Shown here piece by piece: positions 23,856 through 33,660 of a stretch of DNA of 64,000 nucleotides. Numbering within the stretch: the stretch's first letter is position 1; each line of letters begins with the position of its first letter. The stretch is from assembly GCA_032717465.1 (NCBI GenBank), contig CM064663.1:12970396-13034395 (forward strand), read 5' to 3'. The translations under genes and the position numbers were made by a program. The notes beneath the pieces are model-generated. The model ran no database searches and was not told where the DNA came from. It saw only the letters and a list, made by a program, of their open reading frames with translations. Origin of the DNA: Coenobita brevimanus (Eukaryota > Arthropoda > Malacostraca > Decapoda > Coenobitidae).

Positions 23856-24766
23856 AGAATCACTCTCTCAATTTAAAATTGCTAGAAATCATGCAAAAGC
23901 TGTATTGAATCTAGCTAAATCAATCTTTCTTCAAAAGCAAGCATCAAAACTACTTAACAATCCTAATGACAATAGAATATTCTGGTCAACTCTTAATTCT
24001 TTCAATAATAACTTTAACAAGTAATCTTCCAATCCCCCATTAAAATCTTCAGATGGCAACATTACAAATGACCCGCGTGGGAAAGCAGATACTTTTGCCA
24101 GTACCTTTGCCAGAAACTCCACCATAGACGATACCAGCCTGAATTTCCCAGTACTAGAACTTGACTCTCCCGACATTGCCCCACTTAAAATAAAGACAAG
24201 ATTTGTAAAATCCATCCTAGACTATTTACCTAACAAAGCTCCAGGCCCAGATGGAATTCCGCCAATTGTTTTGAAAATGTGTTCCCCAGAACTTGCCTCT
24301 GTTCTAGCTAAATTATTCAGACTATGCATACGTACTTCTTTATTCCCAAATTCATGGAAAGAAGCCAATATCCACCCAATTCCGAAGTAAGGAAGTTCCT
24401 CTGACCCCTCTGATTACAGACCAATAGCTGTCACATCTTCTCTTGGTTAGATACTTGAAACCTTAACTAATAAGCACATTGTTAAACATCTTGAATCCAA
24501 CAGCTCAATTAGTGATAGACAATATGGTTTTCGCCACGAAAGATCTACCATTGACATACTCAATCTCCTAACTCATACCATCCGTCAATCAATTGATCTA
24601 CATGGAGAACTCATGCAGTAGCTCTTGATATTTCTAAGGCTTTCGACAGAGTATGGGACCGTTCCCTGCTGTCCAAACTTCCTTGCTATGGACTAACGTC
24701 TTTTGTTCCTTTGATTTCTTTATATCTTAGTGACAGGAAAATAAGAGTAAAAGTAGATGATGCTAG
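23856..24766 (+). mobile_element. LINE family 1, copy 2 (fragment)
   Basis: Matches 2550-3460 of copy 1 closely: the linker before RT, 'KAPGPDGIPPIVLK', the fingers and 'YGFRHERSTIDIL', ending in the palm after 'SDRKIRVKVDD'. Stops at several codons (for example TAA at 24388) and a one-base deletion near 24610 break the frame. It is truncated on both sides. At 24766 it abuts LINE family 2 in the opposite orientation, and no family 1 sequence continues on the far side. Confidence 0.85.
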
Positions 24767-26545
24767 ACGGGTGCTACTCTCCCATCGTACAGGTAGAGGG
24801 ATGCATGCAGACAGTTCAGAGTAGCAGTGACCAATGAAGTAGCGATAGAAAAGAGGTAAAGATTCAACAGTGCAACGAAGAGACAAAGGTTGAAGGGAGT
24901 CAGTAAGAGGAGGAGAGTTAATGAGACGAAAAGCCTTTGACTCCACCCTATTGAGAAGGGCTGTATGTGTGGAACCTCCCCACACATGAGAGTTGTACTC
25001 CAACCAGGGGCGGATAAAACTCTTGTATAGAGTCAACAATTGTGCAGGGGTAAAGAAGGAATGGAGTCAGCTTAGCACACCTAATCTCTTAGAAGCAGAT
25101 TTGACAAGAGATGTAATATGATCTTTTCAAGGTAAGTCCCGAGTAAATGAAACCCCAAGTATATTCAAGAATGATGCAGGATTTAGTTGAATATTATCGA
25201 ACATTAGTGGGTATACCTGTGGAAGATTTTGTTGGGTTGATAGGTGTAAGAACTGAGTCTTTGATGCATTAAAAACAATCAGATTATTTTTACCCTGGTC
25301 AGAGATACAAGCCAAGTCAGACATTAGGTGTGCCTCAGCCTATATTTGTTGAAGTAACTGCTGTGATGGGCGTTGCAGGAATTGAATGGAAAGGTGAAGG
25401 GTGGAGTCATCAGTGAATGAGTGGTTAGGGTTAGATTTACAGCTTAGATCACTGATGAATAAAAGGAAGAGAGTTGGTGATATGACAGAGCCCTGAGGAA
25501 CACCACTGGTGATAGATCTAACAGAACGGTGGCCGTCTACAACAGCGGCTATAGAACGACCAGAAAGGAAGCTAGAGATAAAGGCACAGATAGAAGGATA
25601 GAAACCGTAAGAGGGCAGTTTGGAAATTAAAGATTTATGTCAGACTCGATCGAAAGCCTTTGAGATGCCAAGTGCAATTACAAAGTTTTTGCCAAAGTCC
25701 TGAAAGGAGGGTGACCATGAGTCCGAAAGGTAGGTGAGAATATCGCCAGTAGATCGTCCCTGATGGAACCCATACTGACGATCAGAAAGAAGGTTGTGAT
25801 AGGAAAGATCCTTGAAAATTGTTCTATTAAGAACTGACTCAAAAACTTTTGAGATACAGGATGTTAAAGCAATTGGACGATAGTTAGAGGGTTGAGAATG
25901 GTCACCCTTCTTTGGGACTGACTGAATGAGAGCAAACTTCCAGCAAGAAAGAAAGGTACAAGTTAAAAGACAAAGGCGAAAGAGTTTACCTAGGCACGGT
26001 GTAAGCACAGAAGCACAGTTCTTGAGAACAACAGGAGGGATTCCATCAGGCCCATATGCCTTGTTAGTACTGAGGCCTGTAATGACAGAAAATACATCAG
26101 CTGAAGACATTTTAATGTCAGCCATGAAGAAGTCAGAGGGGGGAAGTGATGGAGGAACAGCACCGGAATCATCTAAGGTGGAATTGGAAGAGAAAGCCTG
26201 AATGAAGAGATCTGCTTTATCAGTAGAAGAAATAGCTTCAGAGTCATCAGAGTAGAAAAGAGGAGGGAAAGATGATGTGGTAAAGTTGTTAGAAAGGTTT
26301 TTGGCAAGGTGCTAGAAGGAACGGGAAGAATTCGAGTTGGTGAGCTGAGAGCATTTAGTATTATTGCAGAGCAAAGAACAGACTTAGCACGATTCCGGGC
26401 AGAAACGTATAAAAGATGCGATTCAGGGGTGGGTTGGCTCTGGTACCATTTATAGGCCCTCTCCTTGTTGCAGACAACATTAGAGCAAGGGTGATTAAAC
26501 CAAGGCTTTCTTTGTAGTGTTGAGGGATAAAGATAATTCATTCTG
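24767..26545 (-). mobile_element. LINE family 2, copy 2 (- strand)
   Basis: Reading right to left: linker with 'RKPWFNHPCSNVV' (26500), then the RT with 'TNKAYGPDGIPPVVLKN', 'VPKKGDHSQPSNYRPIAL', 'YGFHQGRSTGDIL' and 'ALGISKAFDRV' (normally A-L-D-I-S-K, so a catalytic Asp is Gly), then 'SGVPQGSVISPTLFLL'-like and 'SLT..DDSTL'-like regions in broken frames, and finally 'LYKSFIRPWLEYNSHVWGG', 'VESKAFRLINSPPLTDS' and 'LPLFYRYFIGHC'. No poly(A) is seen at 24767. The 5' end stops within about 30 bp of the splice acceptor of the IR exon at 26573. Confidence 0.83.
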
Positions 26546-26572
26546 TCTGAAAACTATAAACGTATTGTGCAG

Positions 26573-26701
26573 GTACAGCATGTTGGTTCACTTGCCGTAC
26601 AGTCCTGACGGTGCCAGGGTGGTGCAAGTGGCTTCCTGGACCCCCACATCAGGTCTACGCTATCTCACACCTCCCACCCTTTTCCCGGAGAAATACACCA
26701 A
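26573..26701 (+). CDS. Ionotropic receptor (IR), exon a: region before the ligand-binding domain
   Basis: A 129-bp exon between the acceptor 'ttgtgcag' and the donor 'gtaatg'. It encodes 'YSMLVHLPYSPDGARVVQVA' followed by 'SWTPTSGLRYL' and ends 'LFPEKYT'. The V-Q-V-A-S-W-T-P block directly before a 'P-E-K-(F/Y)' segment is characteristic of crustacean and insect IRs, where it joins the N-terminal domain to the S1 lobe. The exon ends in phase 2 and the next exon supplies one base. It is the first exon I can identify. Upstream DNA is LINE sequence, so earlier exons lie further left, beyond the window or hidden. Ligand-gated cation channel of the plasma membrane, by family. Confidence 0.85.
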
Positions 26702-27290
26702 GTAATGTGTACAGATTACTGGCCATTTCAGAACTGAAGGATCTTATGAACTCTGTTGAAATTACTGGGCATTACAAAACTGGACAAATGTATCTAGATT
26801 ACTCATGAGTATACACTGGGCTATACCCATTTCATTCCAATCTGGCTTAAAACTGTCATCTCTTCATCTGGAATGGGTTTAACTAGAGATTAACACTAGA
26901 ATATGGTGCTAATCATGAGAAAGTGTTATGTAAATGAAGTAAAGACACAGCTTTGAATTTTTTTGCTTCTGAGGTATGTGAAACATGTTGTGAAAGGTTG
27001 AAAATCTAGTGCAGATTAGAGTAAAACAGCTATAATTTGTAGCTGACACTATACATGTTATGGACAATGCAATCAAAGAGAACATCGAGGGAGAAACAAT
27101 TACTTACATGAAAATACTAGTTATCCAGTAATAATGATCAAAATTTGTCATGGAATACCTGTACTTGCTTTGAGTAATACGCAATAGACTTTATTCCTAT
27201 AGGATTAGGATAGGCTGAATAAAAAGTCGTTTCCACCTAATGTTGCACTGCAACTTCCGTCCGATCAAAATATTACATTATTTTTGGCAG

Positions 27291-27462
27291 TTTCTATGGC
27301 GCGACGATAAACGTGACGGCATTGACATTTGAACCCTACTGGAGAGAGTCCACCGAGGGCACCACCACCAGGTACTCAGGCACTGACTACAACCAGCTGG
27401 TTACGGTTGCCCAGGCCCTGAATTTTACTTTCCGTGTCCTTCCATCACGCAGCTGGAACGAG
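27291..27462 (+). CDS. Ionotropic receptor (IR), exon b: S1 lobe start
   Basis: A 172-bp exon between 'tttttggcag' and 'gtgaaa'. The first base completes the codon split across intron 1 (AA+T = Asn). It encodes 'NFYGATINVTALTFEPYW', then 'GTDYNQLVTVAQALNFTFRV' and 'LPSRSWNE'. The N-F-Y-G-x-x-x-N-V-T-A-L segment and the aromatic 'F-E-P-Y-W' open the S1 half of the ligand-binding domain in IRs. N-V-T and N-F-T are potential N-glycosylation sites on the extracellular side. It ends in phase 0. Intron 1 (589 bp) shows no repeat I recognise. Confidence 0.9.
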
Positions 27463-27769
27463 GTGAAAATTATATACTTGTCTGCATTAAATTTTGCTGT
27501 TACTATCTGTTGTTGTTGTAAAATAATTAATTTGAATATTTCATTGGATTTTAATATCAGCATCGTTTTGTTATATTTAGTAGTCCACTCACTTTCTTAT
27601 GTGATATGTTAGCGATTATTTAAAATGCGATCTCTACAGAAACTGCATTGTTTTCCACAGAAAGCATTCACTGCAAGGGTTTGGATTTAATCTTGGTTTG
27701 GCTGCTACTGCCAGAAACCTAATTTCAAATAACATGTCATCTCTTTTAAGTGTAATTATTTTCAGTACT
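27463..27769 (+). other. IR intron 2, first part: no recognisable feature
   Basis: Begins with the donor 'gtgaaa' after exon b. A/T-rich, with no repeat or coding signal seen. Confidence 0.4.
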
Positions 27770-28089
27770 TGGGTAATAAGTGAAGTGTTGGCAAGCATTA
27801 AGTGTACTCACAGTAAAGTGTTGACAAGCATTAAGTGTAATAGCAGTTAGTAAAGTTCGTATAGCTCCAGTGCTTGTGGGAACAGTGAAGTTGAAAAGCA
27901 TTAAGTGGAATTACTTGGAAAATAAAGACAGTGAACTTTAAGGAGCCAGTGATTATTTTCGCCTCAGCTGATCTTGTGTACTGCACACCTAAGGGCTGAC
28001 CATAGGAAGAGCAACTCACTGGGCAACGTCCTTCCTATACTGTACTGCTGCTGTTGGAGACTGTGGCAGTGTGGGACGAGGATGTAACA
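27770..28089 (+). repeat. Partial LTR of the Gypsy family found at 52103-64000
   Basis: Matches the last ~300 bp of the LTR at 52103-52919, from 'agcattaagtgtaatagcag' to the terminal 'gtaaca' (28084-28089), in the same orientation. The first ~500 bp of the LTR and all internal sequence are absent. It sits in intron 2 of the IR gene, so this Gypsy family has been near this locus more than once. Confidence 0.82.
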
Positions 28090-28539
28090 ATACAGTACAA
28101 ACTGTCGCTGGCATCGGTCTCGTCATTGCCACCGAAAACTGCATGATAAACCCCAGGGATATCTTATTTGGAGTCTTTTCTGAACCCTCAGTATGTAAAT
28201 AGATAATTTCAACCATAGTGAACGTTGTTTGTGAGTGACGTCGTTCTTCTTGATTTGTTATGCATTGATTGGTTTCTTTCGACTCTACCTGTTTTGATAT
28301 ATATCTCCATATTTACAGGATGTAATTAAATTTATTATTTACAGGATATTATTATATTTCTTTTCTTTCAGAAAGTTTGGTACCGAAAGCAATAATTTAT
28401 GTTTCATTCTGACTATTTATTCCCTAACTGGTAAAACTAGAAAATATAAAGAAAAGTACCTTAGATCGTCCATTATCCCTGGAGAGTTTGCTGGCTTTGT
28501 CTATGTGATAATTTTGACTCTGTAAGGAGTTCCTTCCCT

Positions 28540-28585
<46 letters not shown>

Positions 28586-29147
28586 TTCAAAACACAGTGG
28601 AGGTAAAGGAATACCTTCCTGTCATCCCCCTGCTTCTTTGTGGCAGGGTGCTTCTCACACTTCACTGAAGCGTTGCATATCCTGCCATATTTTACTGACA
28701 TTTCAAAGATCATTACTCTTCTGAAGTGAATGCCTCTGTCCCTCCCCAATAACGGAAGCCATATAACATCCGCCAAGCAGTGAACCCTAGTCCCCTTTCC
28801 TGTTTGCAAGGGCTACCGGTTTTCTCAGTCAACGTGTATAAAAATAAATCAGGAACTGTCATCATTCTGTATTTCACACTGCCTATGACCTCTAAACTTT
28901 TAAACTATGTGTCCAGTCCAGACATCTCGAAATAAACGTGACAATTTTTTTTTCGTTCTTCCTAGGAAGAACAATACATTATTATACTGTACTTGGAGCC
29001 TTTGCGTCACACTTTATTATGTACTAATATGATCAGTTTCTTTCAAATTAGGAAGGGCATCTTGTTGATCAGATTTAAGAAATGCTACAACATAACTTTT
29101 AGTTCGAAACATTTCCCTGAAAGAGTTTATGGTAAAATGACACACGA

Positions 29148-29149
<2 letters not shown>
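28090..29149. other. IR intron 2, middle part with (CT)n
   Basis: No coding signal. A CT microsatellite runs from 28549 to 28582 after a C run. The open frames that cross it are made by the repeat and are not genes. Confidence 0.45.

Positions 29150-29215
<66 letters not shown>
29150..29215. repeat. (TA)n microsatellite, LTR-element target
   Basis: About 33 TA units run up to the TG of the LTR at 29216. A few more units, 'atatatata', follow the other LTR at 35527. The LTR element therefore inserted into this microsatellite, which makes its exact target duplication ambiguous (ATAT fits). Confidence 0.9.
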
Positions 29216-29219
<4 letters not shown>

Positions 29220-30006
29220 ACGGAACAGAGAAAGATAATGTACACATTAAGTGAGAATACCAAGAGTCACTACTGTCCCGTAAAGTTCCAGGTTCAAAAC
29301 AAAAGAGTTAGGTAAAATTACAAGTTAAAGTTTAATGCTCAAACTAACAACAAAACATTCAGGACTCATAAGGATAATGTAATGGCAAAAAACAGGTTAA
29401 ATATATGGTTAACTGCAATAGCCTCTATTAACACGAAATTAGCATGAGTAAATTTATCTAAGTCAGCCCTGTTAAAATGAGATACCAGATAATACTCAGT
29501 GAATGCCAGATGTATTATTACAGATACAAAATAGTATTAATGATGGCTGACAACAAGAACCTTACATGAATTACAAAAACCTTACTAGGCCTAAGAATTA
29601 ACCTTATGCTACACAGTACAAGAACAAAATGCAACAACAGTTATATTCAAATTACACACAGCTGCTAGATGGTTGGAGACTTCCTGAGCACTCACAATAA
29701 TAACAACTGTACAGGGGAGGACAGAGATGTGAACAAAATGAGGAGCAGATCTAAGCGGCAATAATGCAGAGACTGAGCTCATTATATAGGGGCCAGCAGA
29801 GCTTGATACAACTTGTAAGAAGGATGCGCAAATGAAGCCATAGGGGACAAAGAGCTGACAATCCTGCTCTGAACAACAGAAAGGACGACTTACTCTACTA
29901 TAACGGTAGAAGGGGGGACGGAGGCAGAACACGCTCGTGATCAAACATGCAGCATACTGTGCGTTAAAATTACACAAAGGATGCTGAAATCATAGGCTAT
30001 GTAACA
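29216..30006 (-). repeat. 3' LTR of the Gmr1-like element
   Basis: A 791-bp LTR bounded by TGTTAC and GTAACA. Nearly identical to 34735-35526. One base shorter because of a single A missing near 29651. Confidence 0.95.
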
Positions 30007-30016
30007 CCTCCCCACA
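30007..30016 (-). promoter_or_regulatory. Polypurine tract of the Gmr1-like element
   Basis: On the minus strand the sequence just before the 3' LTR reads 'gtggggagg', directly followed by TGTTACATAG. A purine run at this position primes plus-strand DNA synthesis in LTR elements. It lies about 50 bp after the pol stop. Confidence 0.75.
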
Positions 30017-30067
30017 AAGAAAAAGAAATTTACAAAGGAAATTTCTTGTTACTCTAAAACAATCTGT

Positions 30068-33000
30068 CTAAAGTCTAGATAAGCAATCTGCAATAACATT
30101 TTCTTTCCCCTTGCCATGTTGTATGTCTAATGAATACTCCTGAAGAAGTAGACTACATCTTGTCAATCTCTGATTTTTATCTTTAAACTTACTAAGGAAT
30201 TTCAGTGGGTTATAATCGGTATAAATGACTATGGGGTCAAAACCAGAACACAAATAAAATGAAAAATGCTGTAAACCCAAAATCAAGGCCAAAAGCTCTT
30301 TCTCAATAGTTGAGTAGTTCTTTTGAGGTGGAGTGAACTTCTTACTGTAATAAGATACAGGATGTTCAATACCCTGATCATCCTCTTGCAGCAAAACAGC
30401 CCCAGCTCCTGTATCACTTGCATCAACAGCCATCTTAAAAGGCTTAGCAAAATTTGGAGTAGCGAGCACTGGCTGACTTAATAGGATAGCTTTAAGTTTG
30501 TTGAAAGAGGATTCACAGTTATCGGTCCAGACAAATTTAACTCCCTTTTTCAGTAGGTCTGTAAGTGGTGATACAAGAATAGAAAAGTTAAGAACAAATC
30601 TCCTGTAATAACCTACCATTCCCAAAAATCTTTGTAGCTCTTTCCTACTTTTAGGTCTGGGAAGATCACTTATAACCTGAACCTTAGCTCCTGGTGGTGC
30701 AACATGTCCATCACCAATTACGTACCCAAGGTACTGAACTTTAGCTTGACCAAACTCACACTTTGATAAATTAGCTACAAGATTAGCCTGAACCAAACGC
30801 TCAAGAAATTTACTAACATGGCGTAGGTGATCTTTCCAGTTGTCACTGAAGATTAATACATCATCAATATAAACAACACATCCTCCCAAACCCTGTGTTA
30901 CAACATTCATGAGCTTCTGAAATGTGGCTGGTGCATTCTTCATACCATATGGCAATACAGAACATGCAAAAGTCTTTCCTAGTGTTACAAAACATGAGAT
31001 CTCCCTAGCACGTTCAGTCATAGGTACTTGCCAGTATCCCTTTAACAAATCAAACTTACTTATGTACCTAGCCTTTCCGATCTTGTCTATGCAATCTTCC
31101 ACACGAGGGAGAGGGTAAGTGTCTGTTTTGGTTATCTGATTAACACGTCTGTAGTCGATGCAAAGCCGCTGTGACCCACCTGGCTTAGGGACTAGAGTGA
31201 CAGGAGAACTCCACTCGCTCTGACAGGGCTCAATCATCTTGTGGTCCAACAGGTAGCCAAGCTCCTGGATGAGAGGAACTTTCACTGGGTTCACACGGTA
31301 AGGAGGCAGTTTAATTGGCTTTGCGTCTCCAACATCGACATCATGCATCAACACAGTAGTTCTTCCTGGAGTGGCACGGAACACTTGCGGGTACTCCTGC
31401 AGTAATGCCGAAAACTCCTGCCTTTCCTCGGGAGGTAGATGAGAAAGCTTAGACTGGAGATCATTCATGATATCAGGATTCTTCCCCAAACTATCACTCA
31501 GGCTCATACTGCATGGGAGAGCTTCACTTGCAGAGTCAGGTGGAACAGCTACAGTGCAAACTGGATTATTTTCGTCCCGCCTGTGATATATCTTTAGCAT
31601 GTTGATGTGACGTAGTTGCTTGCTCTTTCTACGATCTGGTGTGGCGATGGCATAGTTGACATCACTGAGTTTCTTCTCCACGAAATAGGGACCACTAAAC
31701 TTGGCTTGAAGAGGTTGCCCATGAACTGGTAGCAGAATCAAGACCTGATCTCCTGGCTGAAAGTGGCGTAACCTGGACTTCTTATCATACCAAGTCTTCA
31801 TCTTCTCCTGAGCAGCTCCTAAATTCTCTCTCGCCAGCTGTAAAGCAGTGGACAGCCGTTCTTTGAACTTCATCACATACTCCAGCAGGTTGACGTCATC
31901 TTCCTCCGACAGCCAGCATTCCTTGAGTAACTTAAGGGGTCCTCTTACTTCATGGCCAAACAGTAGTTCAAAGGGTAAGAAGCCCAGCGATTCATTTGGA
32001 GATTCTCTTGCAGCAAACACAACGAATGGAAGACCTTTATCCCAGTCTTTCTGATGTTCCAAACAGTATTTCTTGAGCATCGATTTGAGTGTTTGATGAT
32101 ATCTCTCCAACGCTCCTTGGGTCTGGGGATGGTAAGCTGAAGACGTGATCTGGGTGATGCCCAACTCTTTCAGAGACTGCTTGAAAACGTTTGACATGAA
32201 ATTACTTCCCCGGTCTGACTGTACCTCCTTGGGCAGACCAAACTTTGTGAAGAACCCTAGCATTTCCTTAACCACGTTCTTTGCTGAGATATTTCTAAGT
32301 GGAAAGGCTTCAGGATAACGAGTAGCCATATCAATCAGGGTCAACACATAAGAAAATCCTGAAGAAGTCTTAGGAAGAGGGTCAACAATATCCACCAACA
32401 CACGGGTGAAAGGCGCCTCAAAAGGAGGAATGGGAACTAGAGGTGCAACCTTTTCGGTCTGATTACACTTCCCCACAACTTGACAGGTGTGACAAGACTT
32501 ACAATACCAGGAAACATCCCTGAAGATACCTGGCCAGTAGAAGTGTTTCAAAATGCGTGCCACAGTCTTCCTCACTCCAAGGTGTCCTGCCGAACTGGAA
32601 TCATGAGCCACTCTAATGATATCCTGCCTACAAACACGAGGGATGACAACTTGATGTACAACCTCCCATTCACAGTCGGCTGATGCTGTTGGGGGTCTCC
32701 ACTTCCTCATAAGTACTCCTGACTTTATATAATAACAAGTAGAAGCACCGGCTGACTCTTTCTCACTGCAAGCAGAGTTAGCTAGACCTTTCAACTCAGA
32801 GTCAGCAACCTGCAACTCAACCAACTCTTGACGAGACAAATTATCAACACTACGTGGTACTGCCTCATCTGGTGAGTGGTCCAAATTAGCAAGAAAAGTG
32901 TCAGCTAGGATAACATCATCATCATCATTATCCTCTAAATCACCAGTAACTTTAGACTTAGCCCTAGTGACAGCACATGCAGGGAACACATCAGGGACAT

Positions 33001-33439
33001 CACAATCCTGGGCCGCAGCCACTGGCTCACTAGACAACTGAGGAGCTGGACACACTTGACTTCCACCAATATCATATCCAAGTAAGAAAGTTACACCTGA
33101 CATTGGGAGTGTCTCAACCAACCCAACCATAACGGAACCATTAGCAAAACCAGACTCTAAATTCACTCTGCACAGAGGGACAGAGAAGTAATTATTCCCT
33201 ACACCTTGTAAGATTACAGTTTCATCAGAAGAATTAACATTAGAGCCTAGAACACTGGTCAGCATAAGGGATTGGCAAGCACCTGTATCACGATATATTT
33301 TAACTGATTTCCTGTCATTACTGTCCAGAGGACTGACAAAACCATCAGACAGGAAATTAGCACATGAACTCTTGAGAGTGTCACCCACGTTACTGCTCAA
33401 AATAGGAGCTCCATCATGAGAATTTAAGTTACCCCTCAA
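30068..33439 (-). CDS. pol: Gmr1-like pol: protease-integrase-RT-RNase H
   Basis: One 1123-residue open frame. Retropepsin: 'YRDTGACQS' (D51). Integrase: zinc module 'AHDSSSAGHLGV' (~277) with 'CKSCHTC'; core 'LVDIVDPLP', 'QSDRGSNF' (D409) and 'GALERYH' (E445), giving D-35-E; GPY module 'FSGPYFVEKKLSDVNYAI' (~600). RT: 'WSSPVTLVPKPGGSQRLCID', 'LPYGMKNAPATFQ', and YIDD at 30860-30871 (~857-860). RNase H: 'AVDASDTGAGAVL', 'EKELLALI', 'IYTDYNPL', ending 'IADCLSRL'. All catalytic residues are present. Integrase precedes RT, the reverse of normal Gypsy. The Met at 33439 is simply the first after an in-frame TGA; the frame continues upstream through a zinc knuckle. Antisense to the host IR gene. 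Confidence 0.95.
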   Translation of the reverse strand: MRGNLNSHDGAPILSSNVGDTLKSSCANFLSDGFVSPLDSNDRKSVKIYRDTGACQSLMLTSVLGSNVNSSDETVILQGVGNNYFSVPLCRVNLESGFANGSVMVGLVETLPMSGVTFLLGYDIGGSQVCPAPQLSSEPVAAAQDCDVPDVFPACAVTRAKSKVTGDLEDNDDDDVILADTFLANLDHSPDEAVPRSVDNLSRQELVELQVADSELKGLANSACSEKESAGASTCYYIKSGVLMRKWRPPTASADCEWEVVHQVVIPRVCRQDIIRVAHDSSSAGHLGVRKTVARILKHFYWPGIFRDVSWYCKSCHTCQVVGKCNQTEKVAPLVPIPPFEAPFTRVLVDIVDPLPKTSSGFSYVLTLIDMATRYPEAFPLRNISAKNVVKEMLGFFTKFGLPKEVQSDRGSNFMSNVFKQSLKELGITQITSSAYHPQTQGALERYHQTLKSMLKKYCLEHQKDWDKGLPFVVFAARESPNESLGFLPFELLFGHEVRGPLKLLKECWLSEEDDVNLLEYVMKFKERLSTALQLARENLGAAQEKMKTWYDKKSRLRHFQPGDQVLILLPVHGQPLQAKFSGPYFVEKKLSDVNYAIATPDRRKSKQLRHINMLKIYHRRDENNPVCTVAVPPDSASEALPCSMSLSDSLGKNPDIMNDLQSKLSHLPPEERQEFSALLQEYPQVFRATPGRTTVLMHDVDVGDAKPIKLPPYRVNPVKVPLIQELGYLLDHKMIEPCQSEWSSPVTLVPKPGGSQRLCIDYRRVNQITKTDTYPLPRVEDCIDKIGKARYISKFDLLKGYWQVPMTERAREISCFVTLGKTFACSVLPYGMKNAPATFQKLMNVVTQGLGGCVVYIDDVLIFSDNWKDHLRHVSKFLERLVQANLVANLSKCEFGQAKVQYLGYVIGDGHVAPPGAKVQVISDLPRPKSRKELQRFLGMVGYYRRFVLNFSILVSPLTDLLKKGVKFVWTDNCESSFNKLKAILLSQPVLATPNFAKPFKMAVDASDTGAGAVLLQEDDQGIEHPVSYYSKKFTPPQKNYSTIEKELLALILGLQHFSFYLCSGFDPIVIYTDYNPLKFLSKFKDKNQRLTRCSLLLQEYSLDIQHGKGKENVIADCLSRL

Positions 33440-33445
33440 AGCAGG

Positions 33446-33660
33446 TTCAGTTCACTCAGTTAAAGAATTCTGGGAACTCTCAAGAGTGGACACTAGACCA
33501 ATTGACTGAATATTTAAAGACTCCTTTTTGTTCACATCACGCTGTCTCCTGAAACATTTCTCCGTAGTATGACCAAGCTTACTACAATAAGTACATTTAC
33601 TTTTCTGAAATCTAGAGGTGAAGCTGGTATTTACTTCCTGAGAAACATCATCTTTATTCT
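33446..33660 (-). CDS. Gmr1-like zinc knuckle segment in the pol frame
   Basis: Between the gag stop and pol, the pol frame is open and encodes 'KCTYCSKLGHTTEKCF', a canonical C-x2-C-x4-H-x4-C nucleocapsid knuckle (about 33595-33550). The frame then meets one TGA (about 33444-33446) before the protease. The gag ORF runs into this segment through a -1 offset near 33655. Either an expressed element uses recoding (a -1 shift and/or readthrough), or this copy has one indel and one stop mutation. The knuckle normally belongs at the end of Gag. Confidence 0.7.

Noticed and set aside
29609..29977. A 122-residue frame inside the LTR, repeated in the other LTR (35123-35497)
   Set aside because: It lies wholly within the LTRs, matches no family, and its near identity in both copies follows from LTR duplication. 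Cannot be called a gene.
30068..33439. A Ty1/copia element, suggested by integrase before RT
   Set aside because: The GPY module after the integrase core, the Gypsy-type RT, and the Gypsy RNase H ending in 'DCLSRL' contradict copia. The order alone is copia-like.
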